NCBI GenBank assembly: GCA_025350085.1
Contig: JANXYI010000071.1
Coordinates: 1 to 5,868 of the forward strand
Length of the DNA: 5,868 bases
Direction of reading: 5' to 3'
Source: Deltaproteobacteria bacterium
GTDB taxonomy: Bacteria > Desulfobacterota > Desulfovibrionia > Desulfovibrionales > Desulfovibrionaceae
The translations under genes were made by a program, and so were the position numbers. The notes below the pieces were generated by a model that did not search any database, was not told the DNA's origin, and saw only the letters and a list, made by a program, of their open reading frames with translations. Below, in pieces: positions 1-4,937 of this stretch (within the stretch, counting starts at the first letter, position 1; each line of letters begins with the position of its first letter).

Positions 1-1
1 C

Positions 2-508
2 GCCTGTTCCGGAATGAGCACCAAGGCCCAAAGCGACCCGGCCCCTGCGGCCACAGGTTCCCAGGCCGAGACGTACGATAATCCCAACTATTACTATCTG
101 TTCGATGACATCCTGATTCCCAACGGCATGGAACACACCCCGGATGACGACTTCTCCTTTGACACCCAGCAGTTCAAGGCCGGCATCCAGATCTTCCAGG
201 GCCGCGTGGTCTTTGACGACCTGATCAACTTCTTCCTGAACAACATGGTCAAGGACGGCTGGCGCAAGGTCTCGGCCGTGCGCTCCAAGAAGAGCATTCT
301 CATCTTCGAGAAGTCGAACAAGGCCGCCATCATCGAGCTTACGGACGGGTTCAAGGCCAAGGCCACGGTGTTTGCGCTCGAATACAAGTCCGGGTCCCCG
401 TCACCGGGCCGCAACGGTCTCCAGTCCCGGCCCGGAACCGCCCCGGCGCGTCCAGCCCCCGCTGGTTCGTCCAAGGGCAGCTTCTCGGAGAAGGACATCA
501 GCAATTGA
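2..508 (+). CDS. Putative lipoprotein of unknown function, 5' end outside the window
   Basis: The frame is open from the first complete codon and reads Ala-Cys-Ser-Gly before the first ATG (position 14). An Ala-Cys pair there looks like the end of a lipobox, so the Cys (codon 5-7) is probably the lipidated first residue of the mature protein. The ATG at 14 is then internal, and the signal peptide lies upstream of the window. A Ser/Ala/Pro-rich linker follows. After it comes a compact domain of about 90 residues with alternating hydrophobic strands and the segments YYYLFDDILIPNGM, FKAGIQIFQGRV, FFLNNMVKDGW and ILIFEKSNKAAIIEL. From memory this resembles a small lipoprotein family common in deltaproteobacteria, with no assigned function. 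The last 40 or so residues are a low-complexity Pro/Gly/Ser/Ala tail. The stop overlaps the coaBC start by 4 bases (TTGA), and the end of this gene carries the coaBC ribosome binding site. I am sure it is coding, fairly sure it is a lipoprotein, and cannot name a function. Confidence 0.8.
   Translation, partial: ACSGMSTKAQSDPAPAATGSQAETYDNPNYYYLFDDILIPNGMEHTPDDDFSFDTQQFKAGIQIFQGRVVFDDLINFFLNNMVKDGWRKVSAVRSKKSILIFEKSNKAAIIELTDGFKAKATVFALEYKSGSPSPGRNGLQSRPGTAPARPAPAGSSKGSFSEKDISN
487..495 (+). promoter_or_regulatory. Shine-Dalgarno sequence for coaBC
   Basis: GGAGAAGGA lies inside the end of the upstream gene, 9 bases before the TTG at 505. It supports TTG as the coaBC start and suggests translational coupling with the upstream gene. 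Confidence 0.65.
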
Positions 509-1743
509 GCACTGAGCACCTGAACTTCCCCTGCTTCCTGGGCCGACGCGTCCACCTGGGCGTCACCGGGAGCATCGCCGCCTACAAGAGCCTGGAGCTG
601 CTGCGCCTGCTGAGGCACAGCCAGGTGACGGTGGGCGTCACCCTCACCGAGTCGGCCCAGCGCTTTGTGGGCGCGGACAGTTTCCGCGCGCTGGGCGCCG
701 ACCCGGTGCACACGGCCATGTTCGGCCCGGGCGCCGGGGCTGACCCCTTTGTGCACCTGACCCCGGGTCAGAAGGCCGAGGCCTTGGTCATCGCCCCGGC
801 CACGGCCAACACCCTGGCCAAGCTGGCCCAGGGCCTGGCCGACGACCTGCTCTCCACCCAGGCCCTGGCCTTTTCCGGGCCGCTGCTCCTGGCCCCGGCC
901 ATGAACCCGGCCATGTGGGCCGCCCCGGCCACCCGGGCCAACTGGCAGACCCTGCTCGACCGCGGGGCCGTGGGCATTGGCCCGGCCTTGGGCGACATGG
1001 CCTGCGGCGACACGGGCGAGGGCAAGCTTGCTCCTGTTGAGCACATCCTGGCCCAGGTGCTGCGCGCGCTTTCGCCGCGCGACCTGGCGGGCAGGACCGT
1101 GCTCGTGACCCTGGGCCCGACCCGCGAGCCCTGGGACGCGGTGCGCCATCTTTCCAACTCCTCCAGCGGGCTCATGGGCGCGTGCCTGGCCCTGGCCGCC
1201 TGGATGCGCGGGGCGCGTGTGCGCGTGGTGGCCGGGCCCACCGCGATTGATTTTCCGCCGGGCATCGAGGTCACGCAGGTCACCACGGCCCGGCAGATGC
1301 TCGACGCAGCCCAGCAGCTCTGGCCGGACACGGACCTGGGCTGCTGCACGGCCGCGGTGTGCGACTTCCGCCCCCTGCCCCAGGATTCCCAGGACCCTGA
1401 ACGCAAGATAAAGAAACGCGACCTGGCCCGCGGCGATCTGGCCCTGCGTCTGGTTCAGAACCCGGACATCCTGCGCACCCTGGGCGAGCAGAAACGCAAG
1501 GACCAGATCCTCATCGGCTTTTGCGCCGAGACCGAGGACCTGCTCAGCCAGGCCCGGCTCAAGCTGTCCGAGAAGAACCTGGACCTCATCGTGGCCAACC
1601 TGGTGGGAGTTCCGGGCAGCGGGTTTGATTGCCCCACCAACACCGTGACCGTGCTCGACCGCACGGGCCGCGTGGAACAATGGCCGGAACTGCCCAAGAC
1701 GGAGGTCGCGTGGCGCGTCTGGGATCTTTTGCGGCACCTGTAG
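505..1743 (+). CDS. coaBC: Bifunctional phosphopantothenoylcysteine decarboxylase / phosphopantothenate-cysteine ligase
   Basis: This cytosolic enzyme joins cysteine to 4'-phosphopantothenate using CTP (CoaB, C-terminal half) and then decarboxylates the product with FMN to 4'-phosphopantetheine (CoaC, N-terminal half), two consecutive steps of coenzyme A synthesis. The 412 residues match the usual length of about 400. The CoaC half shows the FMN-binding segment GVTGSIAAYKS (19-29), the probable catalytic His84 in PFVHL, PAMNPAMW (131-138), and the substrate clamp ACGDTGEGKLAP (166-177) with its conserved Cys167. The CoaB half begins near 195 and has GPTREPWDAVRHLSNSSSG (204-222) with the key Asn218, the KIKK lysines (301-304), NPDIL (319-323), GFCAETE (338-344) and NLDLIVAN (358-365). 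The start is TTG, overlapping the upstream stop (TTGA); a later start would cut into the FMN segment. The usual Ala in 'AAVADYRP' and 'GFAAET' is Cys here (286 and 340), outside the catalytic residues. It appears fully functional. Confidence 0.97.
   Translation: MSTEHLNFPCFLGRRVHLGVTGSIAAYKSLELLRLLRHSQVTVGVTLTESAQRFVGADSFRALGADPVHTAMFGPGAGADPFVHLTPGQKAEALVIAPATANTLAKLAQGLADDLLSTQALAFSGPLLLAPAMNPAMWAAPATRANWQTLLDRGAVGIGPALGDMACGDTGEGKLAPVEHILAQVLRALSPRDLAGRTVLVTLGPTREPWDAVRHLSNSSSGLMGACLALAAWMRGARVRVVAGPTAIDFPPGIEVTQVTTARQMLDAAQQLWPDTDLGCCTAAVCDFRPLPQDSQDPERKIKKRDLARGDLALRLVQNPDILRTLGEQKRKDQILIGFCAETEDLLSQARLKLSEKNLDLIVANLVGVPGSGFDCPTNTVTVLDRTGRVEQWPELPKTEVAWRVWDLLRHL
1701..1705 (+). promoter_or_regulatory. 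Candidate Shine-Dalgarno sequence for the gene starting at 1710
   Basis: GGAGG lies inside the end of coaBC, only 4 bases before the GTG at 1710. The spacing is short, but this is the best ribosome binding sequence near any candidate start: ATG 1680 has only GGAA two bases away. It favours GTG 1710. Confidence 0.45.
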
Positions 1744-2360
1744 ACCTGCCCGAACAACTACGCCCCTGGCGCGCCGCCGGACTGGAGACCCTGTTCCTGC
1801 CCGAGGGCTTGCCAGAGGACCTGGCCGTCGGCCTGTCGGCCGCGACTTCGGTCCAGGCTGGAACAGCCACGGCCCGCCCGGTCCAGGCCCAGAGGCGCAC
1901 AGCCGGGCCCGCGGCCCACTGGCCTGAGCCCTGGCAGACCATTGCCGCCCGCCTGCAAGCCAAGCCTCAGATCATCATCACCTATGCATCACTCACGGCC
2001 GACGTCACCGGCGCGGCCGACCCGGCGCGGCGCAAGCTGTTTCAAAGCATCCTGGCCTACCTGGCCTGGCCCCAGGGCACCTGCCTGTTCTGGCCCTGTA
2101 CCGATGCCCCGGGGTCAACCCCTGACGCGCCGGGCCGGGCCCGGAACATTTTCCTGAACGGTGTGCTGACCTTTGGCGTGGCGCACATTGCCTGCTTCGG
2201 CCCCGAGGCCGCGCGGCTCGCTTCCGCCCTGTTCGAGCCCGCGGACGGACAACCCGACGTGCTGGTGCACAGCCTGCCCGCGCCCGAGGAGCTCATCGGA
2301 CTTTTGCCCCACGAGCTGCACCGGGCCGTGGCCCGGCTCAAGGACCTGCGCCTGGGCTGA
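1710..2360 (+). CDS. Unrecognised 216-residue protein, possible distant uracil-DNA-glycosylase-like fold
   Basis: I do not recognise the family. With the GTG start at 1710 the gene overlaps the end of coaBC by 34 bases in another frame; ATG 1680 (226 residues) is the alternative. The N-terminal 40 residues look folded ([20 protein letters not shown]). An Ala/Thr/Gln-rich stretch (44-70) is probably a linker. The C-terminal part, about 72-216, looks alpha/beta: a strand QIIITYASL (87-95), a helix [14 protein letters not shown] (107-120), a strand TCLFWPC (124-130), a helix near 145-155, a strand [16 protein letters not shown] (159-174), and VLVHSLP (184-190) followed by a C-terminal helix. This order recalls family-4/5 uracil-DNA glycosylases (the LLGxxAA strand-helix and the HPS motif followed by a helix). 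The catalytic GExPG-type motif is not evident, and HSLP replaces HPS, so glycosylase activity is not claimed. There are no membrane segments or signal peptide. Overlap with coaBC implies co-transcription but not a shared function. Confidence 0.8.
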   Translation: MARLGSFAAPVDLPEQLRPWRAAGLETLFLPEGLPEDLAVGLSAATSVQAGTATARPVQAQRRTAGPAAHWPEPWQTIAARLQAKPQIIITYASLTADVTGAADPARRKLFQSILAYLAWPQGTCLFWPCTDAPGSTPDAPGRARNIFLNGVLTFGVAHIACFGPEAARLASALFEPADGQPDVLVHSLPAPEELIGLLPHELHRAVARLKDLRLG

Positions 2361-2419
2361 GCCTTGCCTTTGCGAGCCGAGGCAGATACATCAGCCCCCG
2401 CACACTACACGACAACCAC

Positions 2420-2423
2420 AGGA
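2420..2423 (+). promoter_or_regulatory. Shine-Dalgarno sequence for the epimerase gene
   Basis: AGGA lies 8 bases before the ATG at 2432 and supports that start. The rest of the 71-base gap (2361-2431) shows no convincing promoter or terminator hairpin, so read-through from the upstream genes is plausible. Confidence 0.5.
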
Positions 2424-2431
2424 CACTCACC

Positions 2432-3439
2432 ATGAAGATACTTGTCACCGGAGCCGCCGGATTCATCGGGTTTCATCTCTCGCGCCGCCTGCTCAGCCTG
2501 GGCCTTGATGTCGTTGGCCTGGACAACATCAACGACTACTACTCAGTGGGCGTCAAGCTTGCCCGCCTGGACATCCTCAAGGCCGAGCCCAGGTTCACCT
2601 TTGCCAAGCTGGACCTTGCCGACAACGAGGGCATGGCCCGGCTGTTCAAAGACCACGGCTTCACCCACGTGGTCAACTTGGCCGCCCAGGCCGGGGTGCG
2701 CTACTCCATCGAAAACCCGCGCGCGTACATCGACTCCAACATTGTCGGCTTCCTGAACATCCTGGAGGGCTGCCGCCACAACAGGGTCGGCCACCTGGCC
2801 TACGCCTCGTCCAGCTCGGTCTACGGCCTGAACACCACCATGCCGCTCAGCGTACACCACAACGTGGACCACCCCATGAGCCTGTATGCGGCCACCAAAA
2901 AATCCAACGAGCTCATGGCCCACACCTACAGTCACCTGTACGGCCTGCCCACCACGGGCCTGCGCTTTTTCACCGTGTACGGCCCTTGGGGCCGCCCGGA
3001 CATGGCGCTCTTCCTGTTCACCAAGGCCATCCTGGCTGGCGAGCCCATCAAGGTCTTCAACCATGGCAAGATGCGGCGCGACTTCACCTACATTGACGAC
3101 ATCGTGGAGGGCGTGGTGCGCGTGACCATGCACACGGCCACCCCCAACCCCGATTGGTCCGGCGACCACCCGGATCCGGCCACCAGCCCCAACCCGTACC
3201 GCATCTACAACATCGGCAACAACAACGTTGTGGAACTCTCCCGGTACATCGAGGTGCTCGAAGAATGCCTGGGACGCAAGGCCATCAAGGAATACCTGCC
3301 CATGCAGCTGGGTGACGTGCCCGCAACCATCGCCAACGTGGACGACCTGGTCCGCGACGTGGACTTCAAGCCCGCAACGCGCATTGAGGACGGCATCGCC
3401 CGCTTCGTGGCCTGGTACCGCGAGTATTACAAGGCCTAG
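2432..3439 (+). CDS. NAD-dependent sugar-nucleotide epimerase, probably UDP-glucuronate 4-epimerase
   Basis: It belongs to the extended short-chain dehydrogenase/reductase family. The likely reaction is reversible C4 epimerisation of UDP-glucuronate to UDP-galacturonate, supplying precursors for capsule, LPS or other surface polysaccharide in the cytosol. The 335 residues match bacterial LspL/Cap1J-type enzymes. Visible are the NAD-binding GAAGFIG (7-13) on the first strand, Asp31 at the end of the second strand (VVGLDNIND), NLAAQAGVR (82-90), the catalytic Ser region SSSSVYG (126-132) and the YxxxK pair Tyr152/Lys156. The segment [16 protein letters not shown] (179-194) is typical of UDP-glucuronate epimerases; Thr181 and Arg188 fit the residues thought to contact the sugar carboxylate. 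[14 protein letters not shown] (215-228), YNIGNN (259-264) and [11 protein letters not shown] (289-299) also fit this subfamily. No membrane anchor is present, so it is a soluble form. Other C4 epimerases of similar sugars cannot be excluded. No glycosyltransferase or other polysaccharide gene is in the window. Confidence 0.93.
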   Translation: MKILVTGAAGFIGFHLSRRLLSLGLDVVGLDNINDYYSVGVKLARLDILKAEPRFTFAKLDLADNEGMARLFKDHGFTHVVNLAAQAGVRYSIENPRAYIDSNIVGFLNILEGCRHNRVGHLAYASSSSVYGLNTTMPLSVHHNVDHPMSLYAATKKSNELMAHTYSHLYGLPTTGLRFFTVYGPWGRPDMALFLFTKAILAGEPIKVFNHGKMRRDFTYIDDIVEGVVRVTMHTATPNPDWSGDHPDPATSPNPYRIYNIGNNNVVELSRYIEVLEECLGRKAIKEYLPMQLGDVPATIANVDDLVRDVDFKPATRIEDGIARFVAWYREYYKA

Positions 3440-3480
3440 TTTCCGCTTTTTTTCTCCCCACCGGCACTGGCGCCTTGATT

Positions 3481-3496
3481 TTCCCGTCAGCGGGAA
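3481..3496. repeat. Small perfect inverted repeat upstream of parA
   Basis: TTCCCG and CGGGAA are separated by TCAG (two 6-base arms). No T-run follows on either strand, so it does not look like an intrinsic terminator. It falls exactly in the spacer of the weak candidate promoter at 3475-3503, which is where a repressor operator would sit, but no protein can be assigned to it. Confidence 0.4.
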
Positions 3497-3526
3497 GTAG
3501 GTTGCCCATTCATAGCTACACCGACA

Positions 3527-3551
3527 AAACACCGGGCCCGCCCCGGTGTTT
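3527..3551 (+). terminator. Terminator-like hairpin whose right arm runs into parS
   Basis: AAACACCGGG (3527-3536) pairs perfectly with CCCGGTGTTT (3542-3551) across a 5-base loop. The stem is GC-rich next to the loop and A/T at its base. A bidirectional terminator would look like this, but only three Ts follow the GC part before a C, so the U-tract is short. It could end the epimerase transcript 112 bases after its stop codon. Its last five bases are the first five of parS, so the resemblance may partly be a by-product of the palindrome. Confidence 0.4.
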
Positions 3552-3562
3552 CACGTGAAACA
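3547..3562. other. parS: parS centromere site
   Basis: TGTTTCACGTGAAACA is a perfect 16-bp palindrome, extended to 18 bp by the flanking G and C (3546-3563). It is identical to the consensus parS sequence bound by Spo0J/ParB across very distant bacteria. ParB dimers load here through their helix-turn-helix domain, bind CTP, close into a clamp and slide into neighbouring DNA. The site sits 26 bases before parA and about 1.4 kb before parB, so bound ParB could also influence parA transcription. No second perfect copy was seen in the window; most chromosomes have several near the replication origin. Confidence 0.96.
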
Positions 3563-3588
3563 CACCGAGACCCCTTCCGGAGGCCTGA

Positions 3589-4359
3589 GTGGCACGCAGA
3601 ATTGTTGTGGCAAACCAGAAGGGCGGCGTGGGCAAGACCACCACCGCAGTGAATTTGGGGGCTTCCCTGGCCGTCATGGAAAAGAAGGTGCTCCTGGTGG
3701 ACTGCGATCCCCAGGGCAACGCCTCCAGCGGCCTGGGCTTCTACCCCGGCGATGACCGTCCGAACATCTATACCGCGCTCTTTGAGCCGGAAAAGGTGCG
3801 CGACTCCATCGTGCAGACGGCCATCCCGTTCCTGTCGCTATTGCCCGGGACCCAGGACCTTGTGGGCGCGGAGATTGAGCTGGCGGACAAGCTGGGGCGC
3901 GAGTACTACGTGCGAGATCTGCTGGCCCCGGTGGAGGACGAGTACGACTACATCCTCATCGACTGTCCGCCGTCGCTGGGCATCCTGACCGTCAACGCCC
4001 TGTGCGCCGCCCGGGAGCTGCTCGTGCCGCTCCAGTGCGAGTACTATGCCCTGGAAGGCCTGTCGCAGCTGCTCATGACCTTTGAGCTGGTGAAGAAGCG
4101 GCTCAACCCGGAACTCAGGGTGCTGGGGGTGGTGCTGACCATGTACGACCAGCGCAACAAGCTCTCCTGGCAAGTCAAGCACGAGGTCCGAAAGGCCCTG
4201 CCGCAGCACCTGTTCGAGGTCATCATCCCGCGCAACGTGCGCCTCTCCGAGGCGCCGAGCTTCGGCAAGCCGGTGATCACCTACGACATACGCTCCAGCG
4301 GGGCCGAGGCCTACATGGCCCTGGCCCAGGAAGTGTCGCGCAGCAAGGTGCACGAATAG
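3589..4359 (+). CDS. parA: Chromosome partition ATPase ParA (Soj type)
   Basis: ParA is an ATPase that, bound to ATP, dimerises on nonspecific DNA. ParB-parS complexes stimulate its hydrolysis and follow the resulting gradient, which moves replication origins apart. The 256 residues match chromosomal Soj proteins; there is no N-terminal helix-turn-helix of the kind found in P1-type plasmid ParA. Visible are the deviant Walker [10 protein letters not shown] (11-19) with signature Lys11 and Lys16, the A' segment [11 protein letters not shown] (34-44) with Asp38 and Asp40, the Walker B-like [11 protein letters not shown] (121-131) with Asp125, and [16 protein letters not shown] (214-229), a conserved region with arginines implicated in DNA binding. 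The GTG start has GGAGG five bases upstream (3579-3583), and Walker A begins at the usual distance of about 10 residues. parS lies just upstream, and parB follows only after an antisense gene. All key residues are present. Confidence 0.97.
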   Translation: MARRIVVANQKGGVGKTTTAVNLGASLAVMEKKVLLVDCDPQGNASSGLGFYPGDDRPNIYTALFEPEKVRDSIVQTAIPFLSLLPGTQDLVGAEIELADKLGREYYVRDLLAPVEDEYDYILIDCPPSLGILTVNALCAARELLVPLQCEYYALEGLSQLLMTFELVKKRLNPELRVLGVVLTMYDQRNKLSWQVKHEVRKALPQHLFEVIIPRNVRLSEAPSFGKPVITYDIRSSGAEAYMALAQEVSRSKVHE

Positions 4360-4365
4360 GTGGGA

Positions 4366-4803
4366 CTAGGCGCCGCGGCCCTTGTTCCGGATGCTTTTTT
4401 CCGGGGCATAGGGCGTGGCCTCCACCTTGATGGTGTCATCGAAGTGGCGCTTGATGATGCGGGCCAGGCAGGCCAGGCAGCGGAAGGACACCAGGCCGCC
4501 CATGTTGGCGGCGTTCAGGCGGAATTTGCGGGGCTCATCGTGCTCCCAGTCGTCCGAGGCATTGCCGCACAGGGGGCAGCTCACGTCCAGGTCCACGGGA
4601 TACTTGAAGTCCCAGGACTGGACCAGGTTCTTCCAGTCCGCCAGGGGTTCGGGCTTCTCGGGTGTGACGGTTGACGCCGCGCAGTGCTGGAGGACGGCCT
4701 CACGCACAAGGGCCCAGGCCTCAGGGCCGAGCAGGGCGCCCAGGGGCTGGCCCTGGGCATCGAAGATTTCCTGAAAGCCGGGGATGTCGTGGGTCTGGCT
4801 CAT
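4366..4803 (-). CDS. Uncharacterised protein with a CxxC...CxxC zinc-ribbon pattern, between parA and parB
   Basis: I do not recognise this 145-residue protein. It starts at the ATG (4803-4801), with AAGGAG 8 bases upstream and a good promoter before that, and begins MSQTHDIPGF. The N-terminal part (about 10-42) has the pattern 'F-D-A-Q-G-Q-P-L-G-A-L-L-G-P-E-A-W', loosely like the beta-hairpin/helix segment of Phd/YefM antitoxins ('DxxGxPVAVL...E'), but this is only a short resemblance. The C-terminal part has CPLCG (76-80) and CLAC (109-112), two Cys pairs 29 residues apart, which fits one structural zinc site. RKFRLNAANMGGLVSFRCLAC lies between and into the second pair. The tail is basic (KSIRNKGRG). 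No signal peptide or membrane segment is seen. It converges on parA with only 6 bases between stop codons and diverges from parB. Nucleic-acid or protein binding is a guess from the zinc pattern; a link to partitioning is suggested only by position. Confidence 0.85.
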   Translation of the reverse strand: MSQTHDIPGFQEIFDAQGQPLGALLGPEAWALVREAVLQHCAASTVTPEKPEPLADWKNLVQSWDFKYPVDLDVSCPLCGNASDDWEHDEPRKFRLNAANMGGLVSFRCLACLARIIKRHFDDTIKVEATPYAPEKSIRNKGRGA

Positions 4804-4811
4804 GACAAGCA

Positions 4812-4817
4812 CTCCTT
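4812..4817 (-). promoter_or_regulatory. Shine-Dalgarno sequence deciding the start of the zinc-ribbon gene
   Basis: On the minus strand AAGGAG lies 8 bases before the ATG at 4803. It lies downstream of the predicted promoter, so it selects this ATG over an in-frame upstream start at 4887. Confidence 0.8.
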
Positions 4818-4834
4818 GGCGTTGGCGTGCGGTC

Positions 4835-4863
4835 CTTATAGGGGCCGCGCGCGGACATGGCAA
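4835..4863 (-). promoter_or_regulatory. Sigma-70-like promoter of the zinc-ribbon gene
   Basis: Read on the minus strand, TTGCCA (4863-4858) and TATAAG (4840-4835) are separated by exactly 17 bases. Each matches the -35 and -10 consensus at 5 of 6 positions. The expected transcript start is near 4828, giving a leader of about 25 bases that contains the AAGGAG site. This is the clearest promoter in the window. Confidence 0.7.
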
Positions 4864-4925
4864 GGCACAAACGCGCCGCAAGGCCAATCCCCCCTTGGTT
4901 TGGATGCGCGAGGCGTGATGAGAAT

Positions 4926-4931
4926 AGGAGG
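4926..4931 (+). promoter_or_regulatory. Strong Shine-Dalgarno sequence for parB
   Basis: AGGAGG, followed by A, lies 6 bases before the parB ATG at 4938. It is a full match to the anti-Shine-Dalgarno core and fixes the start. No convincing plus-strand promoter was seen between 4804 and 4925. Confidence 0.8.
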
Positions 4932-4937
4932 AACGGC

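Larger units (their letters stand above)
3440..3588 (+). other. Intergenic region between the epimerase gene and parA
   Basis: These 149 bases hold a 7-T run (3447-3453) with no hairpin before it, a palindrome (3481-3496), a hairpin (3527-3551), parS (3547-3562) and the parA ribosome binding site (GGAGG, 3579-3583). A weak sigma-70-like pair, TTGATT (3475-3480) and TAGGTT (3498-3503) with a 17-base spacer, matches the consensus at only 4 of 6 and 3 of 6 positions. The true parA promoter is therefore unresolved, though one is expected here. Confidence 0.6.

Noticed and set aside
1629..1709. An earlier TTG (1629) or ATG (1680) start for the gene after coaBC.
   Set aside because: Neither has a useful ribosome binding site, and the added residues (His/Arg/Pro-rich) look like a coaBC shadow. 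ATG 1680 remains possible.
94..1737. A 547-codon open frame on the minus strand.
   Set aside because: It lies opposite the lipoprotein gene and coaBC, whose motifs are unmistakable. Its translation is low-complexity Gly/Ala/Arg/Gln/His, as expected for a shadow frame in GC-rich DNA.
3447..3453. A run of seven Ts after the epimerase stop, as an intrinsic terminator.
   Set aside because: No stable stem precedes it; only the short AGGCCT palindrome lies nearby, too weak and badly spaced.
2543..3532. A 329-codon open frame on the minus strand.
   Set aside because: It is the antisense shadow of the epimerase gene, rich in Val/Gly/His/Ala with no recognisable motif.
3838..4353. A 171-codon open frame on the minus strand opposite parA.
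   Set aside because: It is a shadow of parA: the composition is biased and no ribosome binding site or family motif is seen.
4864..4879. A GGCAC sequence before parB, as a sigma-54 promoter.
   Set aside because: The required GC at the -12 element is not at the correct 10-base spacing from the GG.
4804..4887. A 28-residue N-terminal extension of the zinc-ribbon protein, starting at 4887 on the minus strand.
   Set aside because: The promoter (4835-4863) and AAGGAG site lie inside that stretch, and the extension is Arg/Pro/Ala-rich and unlike the rest. The start at 4803 is better.
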